DNA from: Marsupella aquatica
Lineage: Eukaryota > Marchantiophyta
NCBI GenBank assembly: GCA_973895155.1
Contig: OZ316892.1
Coordinates: 23,622,001-23,686,000, forward strand
Reading direction: 5' to 3'
Length of the DNA stretch: 64,000 nt
Below the pieces are notes generated by a model that ran no database searches, was not told the DNA's origin, and was given only the letters and a program-made list of their open reading frames with translations. Positions 1-10,218 of this stretch are shown piece by piece. Every line of letters starts with the position of its first letter. Within the stretch, counting starts at the first letter, position 1. The position numbers and the translations under genes were made by a program.

Positions 1-1394
1 AAGGAGAGTCAACAGATAACCCCAAGAGCAGATTGTGCATTCTGCCTTTAGGCCGAGAAACAGGAGAATGCTACATTTAGAAATCTATTATAGCTAGCCT
101 AGTGGCGAGGAAGTGGTCGAGTGCCTGAGCCAAAAGTGGGGTAAGTGGGCAGGGTGAAAATCTTCGATCGCTTCTATCGACACAAATTTGAAATTTCCTC
201 TTTCAATTTTTGACTCTCATTGTCAAACTCGCATTTATGAGAGACTTGACGGATGGGCCCCGCATCGTTGGGAAATGGTAGCTCGAAATCTCAAAGTTTT
301 ACTGAATCACTGGAGGCCAGTGCCCCATTGCCTTTGTTCTTTTTTGGGTGGTCCCTAGAGCAACAGGACTTTTCTTGTGTGCTTGTCATACCTACAATTG
401 TTGTTTGGGCCGAGAGTGACTGCTTCAAGGATCCATTCAACCGTGGCCCATTCAAATTTGCTGTTCATGTTACTTGTTCTCATCGGACTGCTGGCGTCAT
501 CTGGATCATGGTTGGGCATCGGAAGTTCGGAACTGCCCTTGAGCTCAGAGATTCCTGGCCTACAGTCGATGCCCCCTTACAGTTGTCACACAAATTTGCA
601 ATCTTCTCTGAGAACTTCATTTACTATTGAAATGTTTGCAACAGATCGGATAAGAAAAGATTTCATTCCAATCTGCATTTTTGTTTGTTCAAGGATGAGT
701 ATTCAGTGAAGTAAATCCCCCTCTAGGCCTCTACCGCTCGATCCGGAGTGTGTCGTAACTTTGGATCCTCAGCAATTTTCCAGATACTACCTGGCCGTCA
801 TTTGGTCAAGTGGGGGACTGTGCAATGCTGAGGCATCGTTCCTTGAGCTCAGAGGGACGCCTGGGTGAGGGTTCTTCCCCCAACGACTTGTCCCTGCATC
901 GTCGACTGCAGCACGCACCTCGATGCTTCCTGATGGGTACACAATGTTTTCAAAACGTGGCTGACTATACGGCCCGCATTCACCAAATTGTAATTGATGA
1001 GCTTACTGAAGGATATCAAGCAAGTTGTCGCAGCTGGGCTTTCATTTGGCTATCGGTGGCTAACCTTCTTTCTTGGTCCATCGTCACTCAGATTAGACTG
1101 ATGTGTGAGTTGGCGATGATTTCAGCACTATTCTTGCTCGACGTTCGTCTCGTTGTATAGATAGTCTTACAAATAGTAATTACAACGGACTTGAGTACGT
1201 AAACGACGTTTTCTATTGCCATACTTGCAGAGCACAAGGACAGGCGACAGACATACTACAACTTGAACAAGGTCTTAGTGGGAGGGGATTGGTACTAGCC
1301 AAGTGATCATCTATCCGGCCACATCGAGTTGGCTCCTGGAGACATTGTTTCAGACCATCCGCAAGGATCTCAGAGTTGTGGAAAATAGATCAAA
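1..1394. other. 5' window edge, no supported gene
   Basis: Several open frames of 60-125 codons occur here (for example 253-630 and 810-1160), but they overlap in different frames, show no recognisable domain and have no convincing splice partners. The stretch just before 1395 may be leader or promoter for the Gln/Tyr-rich frame that follows. I could not find a C2-domain coding segment here, although the downstream flank is homologous to that of the SRC2-like gene. Confidence 0.4.
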
Positions 1395-2021
1395 ATGTCG
1401 TACATTCGCCCTTCACAACAACACTCCACTCCGCATCCCCAACCAGTCAACCAATTCTCTCATCAAGGTTACCCGCCTACAGGGACAGTGCATGGAGCCA
1501 ATCCACCCCAACAAGCTGGACGGGGATATGCTCCACAACCAATGTATGCTCCTCAGCAAGCGTATCCTGTTGAACAAGTTGGACGGGGATATGCTCCACA
1601 ACCAATGTATCCTATCCAACAAGTTGGACGGGGACATGCTCCACAACCAGTGTATGCGCCTCTCCAAGCGTATCCTTCCCAACAAGGATTGGGATATACT
1701 CCACAACCTGGGTATGCTGCTCAGCACGGGTATCCTCAACAGCATTTGGGCAACCATGTTCATCAGCAACCGGCCAGCTTTGCTCATCAGGGATATTCTC
1801 ATCAGCAGTACTCTCAGCAGGATAACTCTCAGCAAGATTACTCTCAGCAGGATTACCTTCAGCAGGATTACTCTCAGCAAGATTACTCTCAGCAGGATTA
1901 CTTTCAGCAGGATTACTCTCGGCAAACAGGAAACGATGGTCTAAGCTCGGATCTAGGTAGTGCAGCATTGGGTTTCAGGAGCACGCCCGATGTTAGTTAT
2001 GAAGGAGGCGACATTTGGTGA
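1395..2021 (+). CDS. Low-complexity Tyr/Gln/Pro-rich protein, probable diverged SRC2-family remnant
   Basis: A 208-codon frame opening with an ATG (MSYIRPSQQ) and ending in a TGA. It is almost wholly low complexity: residues 25-118 hold degenerate GYAPQPMY / YPQQ units, residues 134-177 hold eight or so five-residue YSQQD units, and a short ordinary tail (SDLGSAALGFRSTPDVSYEG) follows. The YPQQ composition matches the C-terminal half of the SRC2-like protein at 7352-8122, and the DNA after the stop is homologous to the 3' flanks of that gene and of its pseudogene. No C2 domain precedes it. It could be a functional truncated paralogue, an exon of a longer gene, or a decaying copy in which the repeat stayed open by chance. 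Frames on other strands over the same stretch (1303-1944 plus, 1413-1925 minus) are shadows of the same repeat. Confidence 0.45.
   Translation: MSYIRPSQQHSTPHPQPVNQFSHQGYPPTGTVHGANPPQQAGRGYAPQPMYAPQQAYPVEQVGRGYAPQPMYPIQQVGRGHAPQPVYAPLQAYPSQQGLGYTPQPGYAAQHGYPQQHLGNHVHQQPASFAHQGYSHQQYSQQDNSQQDYSQQDYLQQDYSQQDYSQQDYFQQDYSRQTGNDGLSSDLGSAALGFRSTPDVSYEGGDIW
1794..1925 (+). repeat. 15-bp coding minisatellite (YSQQD repeat)
   Basis: About eight tandem 15-base units, with a core close to TACTCTCAGCAGGAT, encode YSQQD with single variants (N, L or F for Y or S). Because the unit length is a multiple of three, other frames and the opposite strand also stay open. Confidence 0.85.
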
Positions 2022-2580
2022 CTACGGTGGCCATTCTAACTGAACTCCTCTCTTACTGTCTGGTTTCTCCTTCCTCGCTTTTGTGTAGGACAATCTACTG
2101 TATTGGATTCATTAATTTCCTACTTAGTACTAAAACAGTAGGTTTGGTATCCTTCACCGAGCTCATGTCTCCATGTGACTTGTTCTATGTGACTTGTTAG
2201 CTTAGGAGCTGGCGTAAGGAGAGTAAACACAGATGCAACATACGTTCAATTCTCTAGATGATGACTTACAAATTAGGAGTATTGTGCATCCAGGAAAGGT
2301 GACAGACAGCTCTCAGGAACACGATATAGAGCGTTGAACAAGTAGTTGGGAGCAAACCTGCGAACTTATATCTCTATAGTAGAAGAGGAGTCTCACTCGT
2401 GATATATTAAATGTAACACATTCCGTGCAATAGCTATTGGAAACAGAATTCTGGAATCAGGCACACCTGTAGTCCTTCGTCAATTGCCTACCTCAATGCA
2501 AGACCCGTTCTGGGACGAGATGGTTTGTTGGGCCCCTTTTATAACCAGAAGATGGTGTTGAATCTTAATAGACGGAAAGT
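2022..2580 (+). repeat. Segmental copy A: 3' flank shared with SRC2-like gene and pseudogene
   Basis: The stretch can be followed by eye against the 3' flanks at 8123-8527 and 9680-10218. Landmarks in order: a TGTAGGA..TACTGTA..GGATT segment, CGGCTTAGAGCT-like followed by AAGGAG, the CAAGTAGTTGG block, TAGTAGAAGAGG, and GGGACGAGATGGTTTGTTGG at 2513-2532. The last landmark is shared with 10151-10170 but absent after the intact gene. This places copy A as the most diverged member of a three-copy family. Confidence 0.7.
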
Positions 2581-3724
2581 ATGGAGATTCTCAACGTATA
2601 AAAAAATTCCGCCAATAACTCAAGGGACTTGGAGTTTTGAAGAAAAGAGCAATTAGAATTGAGTGAAACGAATCTTGGTTCGAGTCTGTTCCAGAATTCT
2701 TGTAGATGATGCGATTATGAAGCACACTCTGGGTCAAGTTACAAATGATTTACCTTCGAATGATGAAGGATTTGACAGAAGGATTCTTCATGGTTTGTGG
2801 TCTCAATGCTTTCCTCTACCCTTAACTCTCGATTCTTGTATCACTTTGTGGACAACAGTACAACAATATTACTTTCTTGAAGACACTGCTGAGAGGCTCG
2901 AGTTCACAGTCAATTTTGAGAACTCTAATGCCTTTCCAGGACCTAGTGAGTCAAGGCCATGCCAGGCTACTCCTCATGGGATGGTGATTCATTTATCAGG
3001 GCATCTCAAAGCTTCAAAGTTACAGATGAGGGCTTCTCGCCATACACAAAAGGCCATAGCTTTTTCACAGGTTTAGGTAAAAGCTTTTCAAATCATTTTG
3101 CTAGCCTCTACAATGATTATGGTCATGGCATATGACCATTAATCTTTATAGCACAAAGTTATGGTAGTCCTTAACTTTTTCTATTTCTAACCTTAACTAC
3201 AGTAGTTAAGGTTCATCGCCCCTTTTGAGGTTTGAGACCCTAATTGTAGTGATATCCAGCTATAGCAGAGTTCCTTAGCTTACTGCTTTGGTACAGTAGT
3301 GGTTCCCATCCTTTTTCTACTGGAGTTGCAAACAGCCCATGTCCCCTTTTGGATTTGCCTTTGTATCACAGGAAGACCAGAGTACTCTTCAAATGTTGTA
3401 ATCCAGTGCATGCATATCCATTTTGATACTGAGGCTCTCCTCCACAAATTTAGAAGGTTGCAATTGAACCTCAAGCATTTTGGATTTAAAACTATGGACA
3501 CCCACAACATTACCCAGTCCCCCAAAAGTGTTCATTGCTTTTGAATCTTACCTCTCACATTGGTTATATTGAAATCTGACGGCTGTGTCAAATTCTTGTC
3601 TAATCCATGTCGTTATCATTTCAAAGTCTGTTATCTTGTGTACAATCTACATAATTATGATCTAAGTAAAGGGTCAATTTTGCATCAAAGGTGATCTACC
3701 ACAAGCTGGACTGCGTGAAATCCC

Positions 3725-3786
3725 TTTCACTAATTTCAAGTTGCATGACCCAGCATTTCACTAATTTCAAGTTGCATGACCCAGCA
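3725..3786. repeat. Perfect 31-bp tandem duplication
   Basis: The 31 bases from 3725 to 3755 (beginning TTTCACTAATTTC) recur immediately at 3756-3786 without a mismatch, suggesting a recent replication-slippage duplication. Confidence 0.95.
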
Positions 3787-4552
3787 GAAATTCCCGTAGG
3801 ATTTCTAGCTGTGCTCCCTTCCACGCTAACTTGGATTCTTTCTTCAGGAGGAAAGGGTGCCTGCAGGGGGTTGGCTTCAGGAAAATCCTGCCATCCCTCA
3901 TATGTGGTTGTGTTCAAACAAGTTCCCGACAGCCATGTGTCTTCTTATGGGGTTATCACATCCAGAGACTCCTTGTGAAACTTATCTACTTCCTCCACTT
4001 GTGAGAAGCTTTGCAATGACATTGGGGTCCATCTTCTTCAGTATAGTAGGAGGTGGACAGACCATAGTTGTTCATGATACTATGAGGGACATTATTGCTC
4101 ACGTTGTCTTTGGGACTTGGCACACCTGCGGAGAGAGGTGGTGTTCAACTTGCCTGGTCGTCCATGGTAGAGAGTAAGACAGTGTTGATCTTACCATGGT
4201 ACAAGATGGCAGGCAAACCTTGACTGATGTGGTGGTGGCCATTCCTTTGCGTCGGGACATCTTGAAGATTGCAGCGCCATAGGCAAGAGCAGGGGCAACA
4301 CAGGTGGCACCGTATAAACAAAATATTCAGCACAAGTTTCATCAAGTAGCCTCCTCCTTGCTATTGAGATCTTTGCCCTTTGTGATTTTTCTCTTTGTAT
4401 TTTGAGGCATTCCAGGAAAATAATGCCCCCTTCAAGATCTGGATGACCTCTTCAGGAAGATTCTACCCCTATTCTACTCTACTTCTTAGAAAAGCAAAAA
4501 TCTCTCAGACCTTTAATTACAATAAGGTCCTCGTTTTGAAGCCTAATGGGCA

Positions 4553-4645
4553 ATAATAGTCCCCCAAATCTCAAGGTGAAGGTCAAGTTTCTTGGGACAT
4601 TATATCTCTTAATGCCCTCCACACAGGACTTACTATATATGTAAA
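4553..4645 (+). repeat. Member 1 of a dispersed fold-back family
   Basis: It starts GGGCAATAATAG, then has a CTCAAGGTGAAGGTCAAG stretch, a CATTA...TTAATGCCC near-palindrome and ACAGGACTT..CTATATA. The same order occurs at about 8560-8665, and its second half at about 21608-21670. Confidence 0.65.
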
Positions 4646-4740
4646 GATTTTTTTTATAATTTCTCTCTTTGTAAAGTTGAGTGCATTAATTTTCATAAAA
4701 ACTTTTGTAAGTTTTCACTTTGTATTTTCAAGCACATTAA

Positions 4741-4896
4741 TTTTCCATAGGCTTCCCTCCTTTTGAGGAGGAGATTATGCAAAACACCATAAATGTAGGA
4801 GAGGTAAAACTCAAAATATTTTCCATAAAGCCTCCCTTCTGTTGAGGAGGGGATTATGCAAAACACCATAAATGTAGGAGAGGTCAAACTCAGAAT
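4741..4896. repeat. 78-bp tandem duplication
   Basis: Two adjacent copies start with TTTTCCATA at 4741 and 4819 and run through GGAGATTATGCAAAACACC and AAATGTAGGAGAGGT. They differ at a handful of positions, so this duplication is older than the perfect 31-bp one nearby. Confidence 0.9.
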
Positions 4897-5894
4897 ATAG
4901 TTTTACCATTTAAAACAAAGTAATGAATCTTACTATAAAATCGGTAACAAAGTCTACTCTTAAGTGCCTAGGGTCTAGAGTGAAGCCTCTAAACTGTAAC
5001 CCTTAATAGAGACAAAAGTGAAAAAACTTTAAATGAGAATAGACTAGCTCAAATAGCATAGAAATTTTATTATACAAGATTGTTTTTCTTCATATCTATT
5101 TACATTCAAGGAACAGGTACTCCGACTAGTGGTATCAAAATCATAAGATTTATTTTTTATTTTAAAATTCTTTCATGTTTTTGTTCAATTGTATAATCAG
5201 TAGTTATTGTATGGTCCTTTAACTTCTATTTTCTACTTAGAGATTCACTCTTTCTTGTCTATTACCAAAAAAAGCACTCAGATTTCTAGTTAATGGCATT
5301 ATATTTCAGAATGCCTTTAATAGTACATTATCTTGTCCTCTTACCGGTCATTATCCTCTTCATAAAAAACACATTATGTCCTTGGCCCTATGGCTGAAAT
5401 AAAGCGCCCAACAATGAGAATTAAAAGCTTGACTTCCACCAGGCCTAAATTCCACTCTACCATGAAATATCGGTACATGTCAAGGAAGTATTAAAAAGTT
5501 TGCTACATCTTATCTTACTTATAAAGGGTCAACTACAAGCTAAAGTTGGAGTCTAGGTTTCTAGAGTGAAGACTCTAGACTCCATGGCTCATCATGTGGA
5601 TGGGAGAACTCATGACTAAGATGTATGTCAAATGATAAGATGCATGTTTTTTATCATGATTTTAATTTAAAAATGAGCTCTATGGCCCCACCATAACATA
5701 TGTGCATAGGAAAAATGATGGGCATTAATCAGTAATATATTTTGTGAATAATATATATATCAAACTGCCAAAAAGCAGGGGCACTGAACCGGGAAACACA
5801 GGATCCCACAGGTCAAAAACCCAATCAAGGGAAAACAAAGAAAAGGCCAGAAAGCCAAAAAGACCAGAATAATAGGCAATAGGCGGTGTTTTTT

Positions 5895-6010
5895 TAGTGG
5901 TGAAAGTTAACTAGATTCCACCTCATTAGCGAGTGTTCCACCTAATCCCAGGCCCCATTAGCCAGAATCTAAGGTCAGCCTCAAATCTAGGGAGATCTGA
6001 CGGTCAGGAA
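5895..6010 (-). repeat. Dispersed repeat family, minus-strand copy
   Basis: Read on the minus strand it carries CTAGATTTGAGG, TTAGATTCTGGCTAATGGGG and further downstream GGTGGAAT. The same order is seen on the plus strand at 17440-17610 and 55980-56165, and a partial minus-strand copy lies at 47985-48085. No coding capacity is seen; a non-autonomous transposon is likely, but I could not define its ends. Confidence 0.55.
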
Positions 6011-6112
6011 AATAATGGAATAGGGAATCTTTTGAGCGTTTTCTCCCTCACACACTTTACATTCGCCCCTCTGGCGAACAAGTGAAATCCTTAAAATTTA
6101 CGCTGACTAACA

Positions 6113-6160
6113 GGGGCTAGAAAGGGTAATAGGGGCTAGAAAGGGTAATAGGGGCTAGTA
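6113..6160. repeat. 19-bp tandem repeat
   Basis: GGGGCTAGAAAGGGTAATA is repeated exactly at 6113-6131 and 6132-6150 and followed by a partial third unit. It lies immediately upstream of the segment shared by the SRC2-like gene and its pseudogene (starting about 6171). Confidence 0.9.
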
Positions 6161-6911
6161 CTTTCTTACTCGTAGGACACAAACTGAAGTTTTCACACAA
6201 GACCACTACTGGAGGTAGTGTGCTGAAGCAACAATCCATTCCGTGTGCAGCCACTTTGGTTTCTTCGAAGCCCCTCGTGCCCTTCTCGAATGGCCGAATA
6301 GGAGAGAGAACACGGACAGATCTATCTCTATGTCCCGATCAGACGCCACCTTCACCCTTCTTCTGAATAGTAAATAGTAGTGTACAGAACAAATGGCACA
6401 GGTGCCATGGATTGCGGGACTGCGGCTGACACGTTGCGTGGCTGTGTTTGTGGTGCTGTAAACAGGGCCTAAATTCTCGTGACCTGGCTGCTTCAGGCCC
6501 CACCTTGCCCACAAAGTGATTTGATCCGGTTTCGTAGAAAACTGAAGCTTCCATTGCCTGTCTACGAGTCTCTAGATCGAGCTTCACGAACCACCCACGA
6601 AGCCGACAAACCACTTCCTCTTCCTCTCGGTTTATCTGTCTGCGAGCTCGAATACGTGGGTAGGAAGGAACAGTGCTGAAGAACGCGCAAAGCCGACGAT
6701 TAGAAATACTTCCACCGGGGCAACCGACACCAATCGGGGGATTTTCACTTGCGGAAAACACAATGTCACCACGCTTCAGAGCGCAGCGCGATCGACTGTG
6801 GTGCTGGACCGCTGATTAATATCTTCTTTCGTCACCCGTCAGCACTTGCCTGTGCTTCCGTTCGTCGTTATCAGTTGGACCTTGTTTCTCCATCGTGACC
6901 TTGTTGAGATT

Positions 6912-6924
6912 GGGATATAAGGAG
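6912..6924 (+). promoter_or_regulatory. Possible TATA element of SRC2-like gene
   Basis: GGGATATAAGG is the best TATA-like string upstream of the intact SRC2-like frame, about 435 bases before its ATG, which would imply a long leader. It falls inside the roughly 600-base upstream segment (about 6480-7080) missing from the pseudogene copy. Assignment is by motif only. Confidence 0.3.
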
Positions 6925-7351
6925 GAGGGGAGGTGTCTTGTGAGGTGGTGTTATCTGTTTTCTTCTTCCTTGGTGGACGATCTCTTCTTGCTCAAGCGGG
7001 AGTGCATAGATTGCTAGAGAACTCTAGAAGGGTAGAAGACATAGGTGAGGTTTTCGAGTGTGGTGCAGGTCTGGTGATCATTGGTGGATCGATCTGAGAT
7101 CGAGCTTGCGGCCGGAGAAAGATTGTTTCGCATCATTTGCTGCGTAAAATTTGCGTCGAGGTTCTTGTGTGAAGTCGCGGTTCTGTAAAGGTTGTGGATC
7201 GGCGGGCACATCGGTTGCTGAGGTTGTGCTCTAGAGATTTTCCTGGCGGACGATTTCATCGCTTGACTTAGGTTTTGGTTGTTGCCGACGAGGTCTGGTT
7301 CGTTCTTGTGAGAGGGACCGGAGTCCTTTCGGAAAGTTCAATTTCGGAAAG

Positions 7352-8122
7352 ATGTCTACCCGGGAGGTGAGGACGATAAATCTGACGTTGATATCGGCGT
7401 CCGATCTGAAGAAGGTGACCCATTTCGGGAAGCAGTCGACATACGCAGTGGTGTACATCTACACGAACAAGAAGCAGGCGACGAAGGTGGACACCAAAGG
7501 CGGGCTAAACCCGACCTGGAACTCGACAGTAGTCGTCGAGGCGGATGAGGAGCAAATGCAGCAGGGGCGGTTGTACATCACCGTTGAGATTTACAGCCAT
7601 GGAACATTCGGCAGCAAGATTGTAGGCACGGCCAAGATCCCGCTCTCAGAGATCCCCAAGGACGAATCGAGTTCCAGAGGGCCTCGATATATGGCTTTCG
7701 AGGTGGTCCGCCCATCGGGCAAGACTCACGGCGTCGTCAATGTCTCCATCGCCCTCGGCGAGAAGCGGACCATTCAAGTGTACCAAACTCCTCAACAAGG
7801 GTACCCAGCAGCGACCGCTTATGGGTATCCCCAAGGGTATGCTCCTCAGCAAGGGTATCCGCCTCAGGGGTACTATCCTCAACAGCAACCTGGCTACTAT
7901 CCTCAACAGGGGTATCCCCAGCAGGGATACTATCAGGACAATCAGCAAGGCAGAAGAGGAGGGGGTCTGGGTGGTGGTGGTCTAGGGGGCGCTGGATTGG
8001 GTCTAGGTGCCGGGCTCCTTGGCGGTCTGTTGGTTGGAGATGTGATTGGGAATATGGGTGATGGTGGTGGCTGTGGTGGTGGTGGTGGTTGTGGTGGCGG
8101 TGGTGGTTGTGGTGGCGGTTAA
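7352..8122 (+). CDS. SRC2: SRC2-like C2-domain protein
   Basis: An intronless 256-residue protein. Residues about 6-130 form a single C2 domain of the plant SRC2 type (LTLISASDLKKV near the start, GLNPTWN at 51-57, then beta-strand segments ending VNVSIALG). Residues 148-198 are a GYPQQGYYPQQ-type tail. Residues 201-232 are Gly/Leu-rich and moderately hydrophobic (GLGAGLLGGLLVGDVIGNM), and the end is three Cys-Gly-rich units. SRC2 proteins are cold- or stress-responsive, bind membranes through the C2 domain and have been linked to ER-to-vacuole trafficking and NADPH-oxidase activation in Arabidopsis; those roles are family knowledge. The start is chosen because MSTREVRTINLTLI is the usual N-terminus directly before the C2 domain. 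Diverged and broken copies of the locus flank it on both sides. Confidence 0.88.
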   Translation: MSTREVRTINLTLISASDLKKVTHFGKQSTYAVVYIYTNKKQATKVDTKGGLNPTWNSTVVVEADEEQMQQGRLYITVEIYSHGTFGSKIVGTAKIPLSEIPKDESSSRGPRYMAFEVVRPSGKTHGVVNVSIALGEKRTIQVYQTPQQGYPAATAYGYPQGYAPQQGYPPQGYYPQQQPGYYPQQGYPQQGYYQDNQQGRRGGGLGGGGLGGAGLGLGAGLLGGLLVGDVIGNMGDGGGCGGGGGCGGGGGCGGG

Positions 8123-8218
8123 ATCGCTTCAAATCGCTTCTCTGACGATCTTCATGTTGTTAATAGTTTCCACTTCAATCGTTTTCCTGTACGAAAGGTT
8201 ACTGTAATGCATTCAATT

Positions 8219-8266
8219 CGTAGTAGTCAAAACAGTAGGAATTCAGAGTAGTCAAAACAGTAGGAA
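8219..8266. repeat. Short direct duplication in 3' UTR of SRC2-like gene
   Basis: GTAGTCAAAACAGTAGGAAT occurs twice in immediate succession. The pseudogene copy has only one equivalent, so the duplication arose after the copies separated. Confidence 0.8.
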
Positions 8267-8559
8267 TGCTCCAATCCATGTTTCCGTGTGTGTCTTCGGC
8301 TTAGAGCTCGTAAGGAATGGACATGCATATGCGACATGGAGTTCAATTCTCCAGCAAAGGAGGATCTTCAAATATTGTGCTTCAAGGAAGGGTGAAGGGT
8401 GAGAGGTATTCACAATTGCCAGTGGTTAAGAAGTAGTTTGCATGGTACCTGCCCAGTTCAAGAGATGCATAGTAGAAGAGAGGCCGTGAGACTGATCTGC
8501 GAGATAATCAATGTAACATAGACCCGCCCAATAGTGTAGTAAGGTCTTATCTCTGGAGC

Positions 8560-8665
8560 AGTATAGTACGGGCAATAATAGCCCCCGGAAACTCAAGCTG
8601 AAGTTCTCGTTTCTTGGGGCATTAATCCCATAATGCCCTCTAAACAGGGCTTTACTGTATACACG
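8560..8665 (+). repeat. Member 2 of a dispersed fold-back family
   Basis: GGGCAATAATAGCCCCC, CTCAAGCTGAAG, GGGGCATTA..TAATGCCC and ACAGGGCTTTACTGTATACA occur in the same order as in the copy near 4553. The central arms can pair as a hairpin. Confidence 0.65.
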
Positions 8666-9057
8666 AACTTGGGGGCACAATCATTCCCGAAACTAGTCAT
8701 GTATCATTGGGTCCCTTTTTTTGCTGATGTGTGCATGTTTTCTTGTCACGAACTTACACCTCCTATTGAGGTTGATTAAAAACTGGAGCAAAAGGCTCCT
8801 TCTTTTCAGGAAATTGCATTTCTTATTTCCAGACCTGACACATTGTGGCTCTGGCATTTCAACTTTTGGGTAAGGTGCCGAAGCAGGCATGGCTGTTTGG
8901 TAGTTCACTTGAGAAGTAAGTACTCATGGGTCTTGAATTGAAACGTTGTAACTGGCTTCTATCTACTCCTTACCATGTGGTTTACTGTGTGGTTTTATAA
9001 AAAAACATTCCAGCTTTGGATGGAGAGGTACTCAACCGCCCGCACCTTCTTGTATAT

Positions 9058-10218
9058 CTTAGGACACAACTGAAGTTTTACCACGAGACAACTACGTACT
9101 GTAGTGTGCTGATGCAATACATTCCGTGTCGAGCACTTTGGTTTCTTTGAAGCCGGTTCCTTGTGCCCTTCTCGATAGTAGCGAGAACACGGACGATACG
9201 TCCCGATCGGACGCCACCTTCATCTGAATAGTAGTATACAGTACTAATCTCATAGCTGCCATGGAGTTCGGGACTACGCCTGACAGGTTGAGTGGCTGTG
9301 TTTCTGGTGGTGTAAACTGGATAATTCTCGTGATCCGTCGATCGATCTGAGATCGAGCTTGCGGCCGGAGAAAGATTGTTTCGGATCATCTGCTGCGTGA
9401 AGGTTGCGTCGTGGTTCTTCTGTAAAGGATGTTGGATCGGCGGGCGCATCGGTTGCTGTTTTGATCTAGAGATTCTCCCGGCGAAAGATTTGATCGGTTG
9501 ACTTAAGTTTTGGTTGTTGCCGACGAGGTCTGGTTCGTTCTTGTGAGAGGGACCGGAGTTCTTTGGGAAAGTTCAATTTTGGAAAATTGTCTACTCGGGA
9601 GGTGAGGACGATGTGGACAGTGGTCCTCGAGCGGATGAGGAGCAAATGCAACAGGGGTGGTTGTGGTTGTGGTGCGGTTAAATCGCTTCTCGGAGTATCT
9701 TCATGTTGTTAATAGTTTCCTCTTCATTCGTTTTCCTGTAGGAAGGATTACTGTAATGGATTAAATTCGTAGTATTTAAAACATTAGGAATGCTCGAATC
9801 CATGTTTCCATATGCCACTTCGGCTTAGAGCTAGTAAGGAGCGTGCTTGCATGTGCAACATGCAGTTCCTTTCTCTAGCAAAGGAGGATACTCAGTAAAT
9901 ATTGTGCGTCAAGAACGGGGATGGGTGAGAGTTATACACAATTGCCAGTGGTTCACAAGTAGTTGGCATCATACCTGCAAAACTTGAGAGATGTATAGTA
10001 GAAGAGAGGCCATCCTGAGCCTGATCTGCGAGATAATCAATGTAACATAGACCCGCCCCATACCTACTGAATCGGCAGCAGGCACGATTGCAGAATCGAA
10101 TGGTGCCTGGGAGTATGCAATGGCTCTCCTCAATGCAAGTCTCGTATCTGGGACGAGATGGTTTGTTGGGGTCGTTGTCATTAGGAAAGGGTGACATTCA
10201 ATCCTTATCTTACGGAAC
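9058..10218 (+). pseudogene. SRC2-like pseudogene (deleted segmental copy)
   Basis: The copy begins at the same point as the intact one (TAGGACAC..CTGAAG, compare about 6171) and keeps its leader and 3' flank. Three internal deletions have removed most of the gene. About 600 bases of the upstream region are lost. About 140 bases are lost after the GGTGAGGACGAT near codon 7. About 530 bases are lost between the CAGGGG..GGTTG around codon 75 and the final GGTTGTGG..GGTTAA. The start codon position now reads TTG (9587-9589). What remains of the reading frame is about 100 bases joining the extreme N- and C-termini. Short shared strings at the breakpoints (GATC; GGTTGT) suggest microhomology-mediated loss. 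It cannot encode a C2 protein. Confidence 0.88.

Larger units (their letters stand above)
2581..6170. other. AT-rich intergenic region with short repeats
   Basis: No gene is supported. An open frame at 2663-3076 (137 codons) has ordinary amino-acid composition but no recognisable domain and no partner exons. The interval holds the separately listed 31-bp, 78-bp and 19-bp tandem repeats, a fold-back family member (about 4553-4645) and a dispersed-family member (about 5895-6010). Confidence 0.5.
8123..9057. other. 3' flank of SRC2-like gene and duplication junction
   Basis: From the stop to about 8527 the sequence matches the pseudogene's 3' flank. At TAGACCCGCCC homology stops: the pseudogene and copy A continue with shared sequence, whereas here a fold-back family member (about 8560-8665) and unrelated DNA follow. 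This indicates an insertion or rearrangement on the 3' side of the intact copy. No gene is seen. Confidence 0.55.

Noticed and set aside
1303-1968. Overlapping long frames on both strands (plus 1303-1944, minus 1413-1925 and 1612-1968)
   Set aside because: They are other-frame readings of the 15-bp and YPQQ-coding repeats; only the 1395-2021 frame gives the family-like Tyr/Gln composition.
2663-3076. 137-codon open frame
   Set aside because: No recognisable domain, no splice partner with matching phase, and surrounding DNA is repeat-rich; not enough to call a gene.
7646-8132. Minus-strand His-rich and Leu/Arg-rich frames opposite the SRC2-like gene
   Set aside because: Shadows of the Gly- and Gln-rich coding repeats.
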